A stretch of 6,959 nt of DNA from Phyllobacteriaceae bacterium (GTDB taxonomy: Bacteria; Pseudomonadota; Alphaproteobacteria; Rhizobiales; Devosiaceae): contig JAAZLP010000157.1 in assembly GCA_012799265.1 (NCBI GenBank), positions 1 through 6,959 on the forward strand. The letters run 5' to 3'. The position numbers and the translations under genes were made by a program. Positions 1 through 4,695 of this stretch are shown here, one piece after another; position 1 is the first letter of the stretch, and every line of letters begins with the position of its first letter. The notes under the pieces are model-generated. The model ran no database searches. It was not told where the DNA came from and saw only the letters and a program-made list of their open reading frames with translations.

Positions 1-154
1 GATAGTTCCGGACGTCTACGTGACCGGAACGGAGCTCTTCGTTCGATGGCGTCAGCCTTTCCTCACGTCCGAAAAGGACGTTGAGGACTATTTCGAGTCG
101 AACAAGCAGGCCTTCCTGGCGCAGGTAAGGAAAGGCAAGAAGGTGATCGTCTGA
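1..154 (+). CDS. brxC: 3' end of probable BREX protein BrxC (partial)
   Basis: An open frame enters from the left edge (codons start at position 2) and ends at TGA 152-154, giving 50 C-terminal residues. The segment ends in a charged helix-like stretch (QPFLTSEKDVEDYF, then a basic KGKKVIV tail). That resembles what I remember of the C-terminus of BrxC, the large P-loop ATPase of BREX defence systems, but the fragment is too short to identify alone. The main support is context: the stop codon overlaps by one base the start of a gene whose product strongly resembles PglX, and brxC precedes pglX in type 1 BREX operons. An arginine AGG codon in this short tail fits slightly different codon use from the genes further right. 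Whether the rest of the gene is intact cannot be seen. Confidence 0.55.
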   Translation, partial: IVPDVYVTGTELFVRWRQPFLTSEKDVEDYFESNKQAFLAQVRKGKKVIV

Positions 155-477
155 TGGACACCAGCGCCCTCAAGAAATTCGCTCAGGCAGCCCGCAACCT
201 GCTCATGGATCAGGTCAGGGGCAAGCTCGGCCTTGTCCTCAACGATGGCAGCCCTGCTCGTCGCGAGGCGCCGCAGGCTGTGAGGGATCTTGAGAAAGCG
301 ATCGGGCAGCACGGACGGGAGCAGGTGGTGGAACAGGTGGCGTATACCTGGTTCAACCGCTTCACGGCCCTGCGGTTCATGGATGTCAACGGCTACAATG
401 TCATCCGTGTATACCAGCGCTTCAGCGACGTTTCGCGCTGGATGGCGCTGCCGATTTCGCCGTGCTCTTCGAAATAG
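154..477 (+). pseudogene. pglX: pglX N-terminal fragment (BREX adenine methyltransferase), truncated
   Basis: Intact type 1 PglX is a large protein (well over 1000 residues) that methylates adenine to mark host DNA in BREX phage defence. Here only 107 codons are open. Residues 1-82 look like its N-terminus: an MDTSALKKFAQAAR start, a basic helical region with GSPARRE, then the AYTWFNRFTALRFMDVNGY block at residues 63-81. After about residue 82-86 the similarity ends. The remaining residues are antisense to a GIY-YIG gene and finish at TAG 475-477. No SAM-binding region or NPPY catalytic motif is present, so the product cannot be a methyltransferase. The start overlaps the upstream stop by one base, as in a translationally coupled operon. 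No later part of pglX reappears downstream, which argues against a simple insertion. Two AGG arginine codons hint at foreign origin. Confidence 0.8.
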
Positions 478-680
478 ACCAGCCGCTTGATGTTGAGGCG
501 CTCGGTGTAGCCGGGCACGAGACCCTCACGGTGCTCGTAGACACGGCGCAGGAGATTGTTCGTGACGCCGATATAAGTGCGTCCACGCCGGAAGTCCGCC
601 AGAATGTAAACAAAGCACAAAGCCACCCATGGCGGAAGATTGAGCGCATGGGGCGTGCGGTCAAGGGGTTCCGAAGTCAC
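393..680 (-). pseudogene. GIY-YIG nuclease family protein, 3'-truncated
   Basis: The minus-strand frame encodes 95 residues with the features of the small single-domain GIY-YIG (YhbQ/UPF0213-like) proteins: VYI at 24-26, TYIG at 35-38, the NNLLRRVYEHREG helix at 41-53 with likely catalytic arginine and histidine, and IQRETSLKRW at 80-89. Intact relatives continue after this KRW with roughly 25 more residues (a basic stretch and a WRDLY-like end). Here only six unrelated residues follow before TAG, and those bases belong to the pglX fragment on the other strand. The 3' end is therefore lost at the junction near 400-414. The start is uncertain: GTG at 680 has a GAGGGG just upstream, and an in-frame GTG at 626 lies closer to where family similarity begins. 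The fold's C-terminus is missing, so activity is doubtful. Confidence 0.75.
400..414. other. Junction fusing pglX to a GIY-YIG gene
   Basis: Forward-strand similarity to PglX fades after codons 82-86 (about 399-411), and minus-strand similarity to GIY-YIG proteins ends at the Trp codon 414-416. The breakpoint therefore lies in this short interval. Both genes run into it and both lack their 3' ends, as expected for one deletion that removed the sequence between two convergent genes. No insertion-sequence end, long direct repeat or target duplication is visible at the site. An assembly join is the main alternative. Confidence 0.6.
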
Positions 681-919
681 CTGCCCCTCAGAGCGTCAGC
701 CTCGGCCTTGAGCCGAGGGGACTGTACTTGCTGGATCTGGTGTCTTTTCCGGCATCGCAAAGTGCAACGCCCTCGGGTCAAGCCCGAGGGTGACGCGCGG
801 TGGGAGGTGCTCGCTAAGCGGATCAACGCCTCCTACTTTCGCCCGGTGCCTCGGCTTCCCCCATTGCCCCTCCTCCGCCGCAACCGTAACCTCTGCCTTA
901 CCCAAGCGGAGGAACCAAC
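681..919. repeat. Spacer with two REP-like hairpins
   Basis: This 239-base gap holds no convincing gene. It contains two perfect inverted repeats of one family. At 700-718, 7-base arms CCTCGGC and GCCGAGG surround a 5-base loop. At 770-790, 8-base arms CCCTCGGG and CCCGAGGG surround a 5-base loop. About 50 bases separate them. The rest is C-rich leader for the downstream gene, with a Shine-Dalgarno site (GGAGG, 908-912) seven bases before its ATG. Neither hairpin is followed by a T run, so they look like dispersed REP elements rather than intrinsic terminators. Confidence 0.75.
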
Positions 920-1321
920 ATGGCCGATTATCATCCCAAGGGCGGTGTGACGCCCTATCTCAGTGTTGATGGCGCGCGGAAGGCGATCGATTTTTACAAG
1001 ATCGCGTTTGGCGCCGTGGAGCGCGAGACCATGGCGAGCGAGGATGGGCAGCGGCTGATGCATGCGCAGATCGACGTCAACGGCGCGCCGATCTTTCTCA
1101 GCGACTTCTTCCCCGATTACGGCTTCCCGCCCGTCGCGCCGGCTGGGTTCAACATCCATATCCATGTCGACGACGCGCAGGCCTGGTGGGACCGAGCCGT
1201 CGGCGCGGGCTGCACCGTAACCCAGCCGCTGGAAAAGCAGTTCTGGGGCGATATCTACGGGCAGGTGAAAGACCCCTTCGGCGTCACCTGGGCCATCGGG
1301 CAGGAAACGGCGGATTCCTGA
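920..1321 (+). CDS. VOC family protein (PhnB-like glyoxalase fold)
   Basis: This is a 133-residue single-domain protein of the vicinal oxygen chelate superfamily, PhnB-like branch, probably cytosolic. Visible family features are the opening strand with VTPYLSVDGARKAIDFY (10-26), an AFGA turn, RLMHAQIDVNG (45-55) before a LSDFF strand, the second-half strand FNIHIHVDD with its A-WWDRAVGAG helix, and the closing FWGDIYGQVKDPFGVTW (108-124). The length is normal for the group. Many relatives have His after DPFG, whereas this protein has Val122, so a metal site should not be assumed. The start is supported by GGAGG seven bases upstream and by the family's short N-terminus. The reaction and substrate of most PhnB-like proteins are unknown, so only the fold is claimed. 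It has no obvious partner gene nearby. Confidence 0.88.
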   Translation: MADYHPKGGVTPYLSVDGARKAIDFYKIAFGAVERETMASEDGQRLMHAQIDVNGAPIFLSDFFPDYGFPPVAPAGFNIHIHVDDAQAWWDRAVGAGCTVTQPLEKQFWGDIYGQVKDPFGVTWAIGQETADS

Positions 1322-1439
1322 GGTGTCTTGTAGGGATACCCCACCCGGCCTCCCCCTGATACGGGGAGGAGAGGATCGGGGCTCTCTAGCGCCGTGGTCC
1401 ATGCACGTTACTGCAATCGGGGTTGATCCGCGGGATCGA

Positions 1440-1545
1440 TACTCACCTCACACCGCACCGCCCTCGGGCTCGACCCGAGGGCCACTCGGCTCTTGCGCAG
1501 GGGGGAGAAAGGTCCTCGGGTCGAGCCCGAGGACGGTTTGGTGGG
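1440..1545 (+). repeat. Two-hairpin REP-like unit, copy A
   Basis: Two perfect stem-loops are separated by 29 bases. The first, 1460-1482, has 9-base arms GCCCTCGGG and CCCGAGGGC with loop CTCGA. The second, 1512-1534, has 9-base arms GTCCTCGGG and CCCGAGGAC with loop TCGAG. The linker contains GGGGGGAGAAA. Copy B at 1657-1761 matches it along its length at roughly 85% identity by eye, including the linker. Confidence 0.8.
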
Positions 1546-1564
1546 ATTGGATATTCCGTAGGAA

Positions 1565-1637
1565 GTTACCCCCATCCGAGCGACGCTAGGCGCAGGCGCC
1601 AAGCTTTGCTTGCCTTCCCCCTGAAAGGGGGAAGCAG
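1565..1637 (+). repeat. Second repeat family (GCTAGG...CTTCCCCC/GGGGGAAG), copy 1
   Basis: A C-rich stretch with GACGCTAGG and CCAAGCTTTGCTTGCC leads into a perfect hairpin at 1614-1634. A similar arrangement (GCTAGG, then CAAGCT-GCTT, then a C-run/G-run hairpin) occurs at about 2421-2487 in the same orientation. The shared order of short motifs suggests one dispersed repeat family, although the two copies have diverged. Confidence 0.5.
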
Positions 1638-1656
1638 GCCGGTGACGGGGGCTGGA

Positions 1657-1761
1657 TATTCACCACACACCCGCACCGCCCTCGGGCTTGACCGAGGGCC
1701 ATTCAGCTCGTGCGCAAGGGGAGAAAGGTCCTCGGATCAAGTCCGAGGACGGGTTTGTGGG
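1657..1761 (+). repeat. Two-hairpin REP-like unit, copy B
   Basis: This has the same architecture and orientation as the copy starting at 1440. The first hairpin, 1678-1699, has arms GCCCTCGG and CCGAGGGC, one arm base having been lost relative to copy A. The second, 1728-1750, has arms GTCCTCGGA and TCCGAGGAC with loop TCAAG. In the second stem a G:C pair of copy A is replaced by A:T on both sides, so pairing is preserved. Confidence 0.8.
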
Positions 1762-1821
1762 TGTGGACGGATCTGGAGGCCAGGAGGGCTACTGCCCGGG
1801 ATCCCCCAGAACCGTTGCCGC

Positions 1822-2319
1822 TCAACCGCAGACGCTGAGCACCTTGCCGATCATTGTCTTTGACCCCTTGGCCGAGAACACATTGGCGTCGAGCGCGTCG
1901 AAGGCGCCGCCGCCCTTGGTGCGGATGAAGGCCACGCGCATGGTGTCGCGGGCGTTCTGGGCGATGCGGGCCCATTGTTTGGCGACCGGGCCGCGCACAA
2001 TGACAGAGCTGCCATCGAGATGAACGAGCGGCATATACTGGGCAAAGCTCGTATTGCCCGAGAGCGAGACGCGGCCACCTGCGGAGGCATCGGGCGTGAT
2101 GGCGAGGCTGATGGCGCTGGCCGAGGACACGGTCTTGTCCGGCTGGCGCACCCAGAACCCCATGGTCAGCGTGCCGCCGCGACAGGCGAACTGGAACTGC
2201 GCATCGCCATTATCGAACCAGGCAATCGGCGTGCCGCCGCCCTCGAACTGCCAATGCTCGGCGGCAGCAAGTGGCGTCGCGAGAGCGAGAGTGACGAAGG
2301 CGGCAAGAAGCGAGCGCAT
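1822..2319 (-). CDS. Exported protein of unknown function
   Basis: The product is 165 residues and I do not recognise it. Residues 1-20 form a good Sec signal peptide: Met-Arg, a hydrophobic stretch rich in Leu, Ala and Val, and an Ala-Ala-Ala end before EHW. The mature protein of about 145 residues is therefore probably periplasmic or secreted. It looks mostly like beta structure: alternating hydrophobic strands, many Gly, Ser and Thr residues, and no further membrane helix. Exactly two cysteines are present, Cys46 (FACRGG) and Cys164 (SVCG, next to last residue). They could form a disulfide joining the N-terminal half to the C-terminus. The Shine-Dalgarno signal before ATG 2319 is weak, but the signal peptide supports this start. 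It stands alone between two repeat-rich spacers and appears monocistronic. Confidence 0.75.
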   Translation of the reverse strand: MRSLLAAFVTLALATPLAAAEHWQFEGGGTPIAWFDNGDAQFQFACRGGTLTMGFWVRQPDKTVSSASAISLAITPDASAGGRVSLSGNTSFAQYMPLVHLDGSSVIVRGPVAKQWARIAQNARDTMRVAFIRTKGGGAFDALDANVFSAKGSKTMIGKVLSVCG

Positions 2320-2420
2320 GGGCAGGAAATCCGGAAAACTGGCTGCCAGGAAGGGACGCCAAATCTCCTAAAATTGGATTTAAATGCACGGGCGGTGACG
2401 GAGAGGTGATCGGATGTCGA

Positions 2421-2487
2421 CACACCCCCTCCCAGCTTCGCTAGGGCCTTTGGGCCCAAGCTGCGCTTCCCCCCCATCAAGGGGGAG
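2421..2487 (+). repeat. Second repeat family, copy 2
   Basis: CCCCTCCCAGCTTCGCTAGG is followed by a GGGCC/GGCCC mini-hairpin (2444-2457), CAAGCTGCGCTT, and a C-run paired with a G-run (2470-2474 with 2480-2484, loop ATCAA). The motif order matches 1565-1637. It looks like a dispersed intergenic repeat rather than a gene or a terminator, because no T run follows. Confidence 0.5.
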
Positions 2488-2498
2488 GTTTGCATCGT

Positions 2499-2564
2499 GC
2501 TCGTGGCACGAGGGGCGCGTGATTGGCCCGCTTTGTGAACGGCACTCCGCTATCGTGGCACGAT
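2499..2564. promoter_or_regulatory. Candidate operator pair, TCGTGGCACGA x2
   Basis: The 11-base perfect palindrome TCGTGGCACGA occurs at 2500-2510 and again at 2553-2563. Flanking bases extend each to 13 (C...G in the first, A...T in the second, both still symmetric). The centres are 53 bases apart, close to five helical turns, and the second copy ends 37 bases before the YCII-like start codon. A weak -10-like TAGACT lies at 2574-2579. The layout suits binding of a dimeric regulator at two sites on one face of the DNA. This is inference, and the regulator is unknown. Confidence 0.4.
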
Positions 2565-2600
2565 CCGAAGGAATAGACTCGTTCGCGAGGAGGACCGATC

Positions 2601-2936
2601 ATGGCGCAATTCATGGCCGTCTATACAATGCAGCCCGAGGATCTGGCGAAATTCCGGGCGATGGCCAAGGCGGAGCAGGACGCGGTCGACGCCAAGAGCG
2701 TGACCGAATGGGGCGCGTGGGAAAAGACCCATGCAGCCAAACTCGGCGAAACGCATATGGTCGGCAAGACGCTGCGCGTGACCAAGGCGGGCACGGCACC
2801 GGCGACCAACACGATCTGTGGTTATGTGTTGGTCGAGGCCGAGACGATCGATGATGCGGCGAAGATTTTCCCCGAGCATCCCCATATCCAGACGTTTCCG
2901 GGCGATGCGATCGACATCATGCCCTGCGTGACGTGA
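2601..2936 (+). CDS. YCII-like small protein (ferredoxin-like alpha-beta fold)
   Basis: This 111-residue cytosolic protein has no signal peptide or membrane helix. The pattern suggests the dimeric alpha-beta barrel of YCII-related proteins: an opening strand MAQFMAVYTM, a helix at 12-31, a central region containing WGAWEKTH (37-44), then the strand ICGYVLVEA (72-80), the helix TIDDAAKIF (82-90), HPHI and a last strand ending PGDAIDIMPCV. The closing GYVLVEA-DDAAKIF-HPH-PGD series is the most family-like part. Most members have no known reaction. The start is secure: AGGAGG at 2588-2593 lies seven bases before ATG. Two palindromes upstream suggest regulated expression. The gene converges on ecotin with six bases between stop codons. 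Confidence 0.75.
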   Translation: MAQFMAVYTMQPEDLAKFRAMAKAEQDAVDAKSVTEWGAWEKTHAAKLGETHMVGKTLRVTKAGTAPATNTICGYVLVEAETIDDAAKIFPEHPHIQTFPGDAIDIMPCVT

Positions 2937-2942
2937 CGCGCC

Positions 2943-3437
2943 TTATTCGACCCTGACAGCAGCGTCGGCGCGCCAGACGCGGTATTGCAGTTCGACGTCT
3001 TCGGGGGCGTAGACGACGACGGGCAGCTTGCTGTTGTAGCGGATTATGGTTTCGGCGCTGCTGCGAACGAAGGCTTCACGCTCTGAATTTTTGGGGCAGC
3101 CCATCATGGTCGAGGCGGCTTCGCCCAGGCTCTCGAGCGCATAGTAATTGTAGCCCCAGCCTTCGGCGGTCTTTTCCTCGAGCGCGCCACCAAACATGTG
3201 GTGATTGCAATCCACGGTCATGGTGCGACCGACGATCAGCTCGAGCTTGAGATCGGCTTCGTTCTCGACTTCGGGTAGCTCGATGACGAACTGCTTCTGG
3301 CCCGCCTCAGCGGCCGGAAATGCCTTCAGATCATCACTGGCCATGACGGGCGCGGCGGCCAGAAGGGTACCGAGGATGGCAACGCCGGTGAGAAGGGGCA
3401 GATCGAGGGTCATGAGAAGGGTCCGAAGATTGTTCAT
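2943..3437 (-). CDS. eco: Ecotin, periplasmic serine protease inhibitor
   Basis: Ecotin is a dimeric periplasmic inhibitor of trypsin-fold serine proteases (trypsin, chymotrypsin, elastase and similar). The family match is strong: LELIVGRTMTVDCNHH (65-80), GGALEEKTAEGWGYNYYALE (83-102), the reactive loop STMMGCP (109-115) and IIRYNSKLPVVVYAPEDVELQYRVW (131-155). By comparison with the E. coli protein, Met111 is the P1 residue and Cys77-Cys114 the disulfide that braces the loop, so inhibitory function should be intact. Length (164) is normal. Residues 1-33 form a signal peptide with probable cleavage after VMA. Its n-region is long, and Met9 is an alternative start. Neither start has a clear Shine-Dalgarno. 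It follows gre on the same strand after 81 bases containing two hairpins, so it may have its own promoter. Confidence 0.93.
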   Translation of the reverse strand: MNNLRTLLMTLDLPLLTGVAILGTLLAAAPVMASDDLKAFPAAEAGQKQFVIELPEVENEADLKLELIVGRTMTVDCNHHMFGGALEEKTAEGWGYNYYALESLGEAASTMMGCPKNSEREAFVRSSAETIIRYNSKLPVVVYAPEDVELQYRVWRADAAVRVE

Positions 3438-3472
3438 GTCGGAAGAAGTGGTGAGACAGAGGTAGGTTCCCC

Positions 3473-3514
3473 GAGTGTCAGGAGCAAGACACTCTGCCGC
3501 AGGGGATGCGGCAG
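3473..3514 (-). terminator. Tandem hairpins between gre and ecotin
   Basis: Two perfect 7-base stems share one base. On the plus strand one has arms GAGTGTC (3473-3479) and GACACTC (3488-3494), and the other has arms CTGCCGC (3494-3500) and GCGGCAG (3508-3514). On the minus strand they start five bases after the gre stop codon and precede ecotin. No T run follows either hairpin, so this may be a non-canonical terminator, an mRNA 3'-end stabiliser or a processing site. Confidence 0.45.
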
Positions 3515-3518
3515 CTGC

Positions 3519-4001
3519 TCAGGCGATGGCGACGACTTCGACTTCACCGTTCGCGACGCTGACCACATCGCCCACAGCCTTGCCGATCAGCGCGCGGGCC
3601 ATGGGCGAGGCAAAGGAAATGCTCCCGGCCTTGGGATCGGCCTCATCCTCGCCGACGATACGATAGGTCTGCACGCGGCCATCCTCGCGCTCGAAGGTAA
3701 CCGTGCTGCCAAAAGCGGCGATCTCGGTGGTTTCGGGCGGTGGAACCATCTTGGCAGTGCGGATGCGCTCGGCGAAATAACGGACATCGCGGAAGGGATT
3801 GGCGGCCTGGCGACGGCGCTCATTGACGTCTTCGATGGCTAGCGCGGCCTCGTAGGCCTCGCGGGCGCTGGCAAGCTGGGCTTCGAGGGCTGCGAGACCT
3901 TCAGCCGTGACGAGATTGGGGCCCGGCGGGATCGGTCGCTCCGGGAGCATGGTCTCCGAAGCGGTCTCGGCGCTGTCTTCCTTGGTAAAAGCGACGCTCA
4001 T
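3519..4001 (-). CDS. GreA/GreB-family transcription elongation factor
   Basis: Gre factors enter the RNA polymerase secondary channel and stimulate cleavage of backtracked RNA. This 160-residue protein matches the rhizobial type: a variable N-terminal stretch beginning MSVAFTKE, a coiled-coil hairpin (about 33-85), and a C-terminal FKBP-like domain (about 92-160) with FGSTVTFEREDGRVQTYRIVG followed by GEDEADPKAGSISFASPMARALIGKAVGDVV. The hairpin tip carries acidic IEDVNERRR (56-64). The classic GreA tip reads D-x-x-E-N, so the residues that hold the catalytic magnesium are likely Asp58 and Glu61, though the spacing differs. It starts directly after the rluE stop codon (TAG then ATG, no bases between), so the two are almost certainly one transcript with translational coupling. 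Whether a separate canonical GreA exists elsewhere cannot be seen here. Confidence 0.92.
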   Translation of the reverse strand: MSVAFTKEDSAETASETMLPERPIPPGPNLVTAEGLAALEAQLASAREAYEAALAIEDVNERRRQAANPFRDVRYFAERIRTAKMVPPPETTEIAAFGSTVTFEREDGRVQTYRIVGEDEADPKAGSISFASPMARALIGKAVGDVVSVANGEVEVVAIA

Positions 4002-4538
4002 CTATCGTCCGTCCCTCCATTGTCCGGGCGCAAGCCCATCCAGTGTGTGTTCGCCAATCGACCAGCGCACGAGCCGCAGCGTCGGAAATCCCACCGCCGC
4101 CGTCATGCGCCGCACCTGCCGGTTGCGCCCCTCGGTGATGGTGAGGGAAATCCAGCTGTCGGGCACCGATTTGCGGAACCGCACCGGCGGGTCGCGCTCC
4201 CAAAGCTTTGGCGGCTCGATCCGTTCCACATTGGCGGGGCGGGTCATGCCGTCCTTGAGCTCAACCCCCTTGCGCAGCGCGGCCAGGGCGGCGTCTGCCG
4301 GAATGCCTTCCACCTGGACGAGATAGGTCTTTGGCTGCTTGAATTTTGGCGAGGCTATCTGCGCCTGAAGCTTGCCGTCGTCAGTGAGGAGCAGCAGGCC
4401 TTCGCTGTCCTTGTCGAGGCGGCCCGCAGCATAGACATGCGGCACCTTGATGAACTCGGCCAGGGTCCGGTCACCCTTTTCGCCCGTGAACTGGGTGAGG
4501 ACGCCATAGGGCTTGTTGAAGAGGATCAGGCGCGACAT
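4002..4538 (-). CDS. rluE: 23S rRNA pseudouridine synthase, RluE type
   Basis: RluE isomerises a specific uridine of 23S rRNA (U2457 in E. coli) to pseudouridine. The 178-residue product matches this RsuA-family member well: ILFNKPYGVLTQFTGEKGDRTLAEF (5-29), the catalytic-aspartate motif AGRLDKDSEGLLLLTDDG (38-55, Asp42), TYLVQVEGIP (71-80), RKSVPDSWISLTITEGRNRQVRRMTAAVGFPTLRLVR (122-158) and a short C-terminus. It starts directly at the catalytic domain with no S4 RNA-binding domain, as RluE does but RluB and RluF do not. The start ATG has a GGAAAG upstream. It is the first gene of a unit with the Gre factor and is divergent from the MFS gene to its right. Other RsuA-family specificities are less likely given the close match. 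Confidence 0.92.
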   Translation of the reverse strand: MSRLILFNKPYGVLTQFTGEKGDRTLAEFIKVPHVYAAGRLDKDSEGLLLLTDDGKLQAQIASPKFKQPKTYLVQVEGIPADAALAALRKGVELKDGMTRPANVERIEPPKLWERDPPVRFRKSVPDSWISLTITEGRNRQVRRMTAAVGFPTLRLVRWSIGEHTLDGLAPGQWRDGR

Positions 4539-4695
4539 GTGACTTTCCGGCGGGCGATGACCCTATCTGGTGCAGGCGGGCGCAAAAGGGAAGGCCCATA
4601 CGCGCGCCCTCCCCGCCGCAGAATTGTCTTGCGCAGGTCGAAATCCGGGCGCTCCATCCGTCGCAGAGGAGAATTCCTTTGGGAGGGACCTCGAA
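4539..4695. promoter_or_regulatory. Divergent promoter region, rluE / MFS
   Basis: These 157 bases separate two divergent genes and must hold both promoters. I see no strong -35/-10 pair on either strand and no obvious operator. On the plus strand GGGAGGG at 4681-4687 is a good ribosome-binding site eight bases before ATG 4696. Confidence 0.5.

Larger units (their letters stand above)
1322..1821. repeat. 500-base spacer packed with two families of intergenic palindromes
   Basis: No gene is supported here. In order it holds a hairpin at 1349-1369 (arms CCTCCCC/GGGGAGG, 7-base loop), a small GATCC/GGATC palindrome at 1425-1437, a two-hairpin unit at 1440-1545, a G/C-rich hairpin at 1614-1634 (arms CTTCCCCC/GGGGGAAG, 5-base loop), and a second copy of the two-hairpin unit at 1657-1761. 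The frames open across it are low-complexity readings of these repeats in Arg/Gly/Pro/Ser codons. The first hairpin lies 28 bases after the VOC stop codon but has no T run. Confidence 0.8.
2320..2600. other. Divergent spacer with a repeat and two palindromes
   Basis: This 281-base region separates the minus-strand exported-protein gene from the plus-strand YCII-like gene, so both promoters should lie here. The left part is comparatively AT-rich around 2366-2385, the likely promoter area for the minus-strand gene, though no clear -35/-10 pair stands out. About 2421-2487 is a dispersed C-rich repeat. From 2499 to 2564 there are two copies of a short palindrome. No gene is supported. Confidence 0.6.

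Noticed and set aside
393..680. GIY-YIG gene as a homing endonuclease inserted into pglX
   Set aside because: The gene itself lacks its 3' end, and pglX does not resume on its far side, so a clean insertion does not fit.
462..950. 162-codon plus-strand frame
   Set aside because: It is antisense to the GIY-YIG gene and then runs through hairpin repeats, with no start signal or recognisable domain.
1349..1369. Intrinsic terminator after the VOC gene
   Set aside because: The stem is G/C-rich but no T run follows, and it resembles the dispersed C-run/G-run repeats seen elsewhere in the window.
1440..1761. CRISPR array
   Set aside because: The palindromic repeats are few, unevenly spaced and diverged, and the sequence between them is itself repeated rather than unique spacers.
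1975..2409. Plus-strand frames opposite the exported-protein gene
   Set aside because: They are antisense shadows. The minus-strand frame has a clear signal peptide and ordinary protein composition.
2503..2517. Sigma-54 promoter at TGGCACGAGGGGCGC
   Set aside because: It has GG and GC at the right distance but lacks the usual TT before GC. The second TGGCAC copy has no -12 element at all, so the shared palindrome explains the match better.
4570..4695. 42-residue N-terminal extension of the MFS protein
   Set aside because: ATG 4696 has a good ribosome-binding site and puts the first helix at the start, as usual in the family. The extension has no membrane or targeting character.
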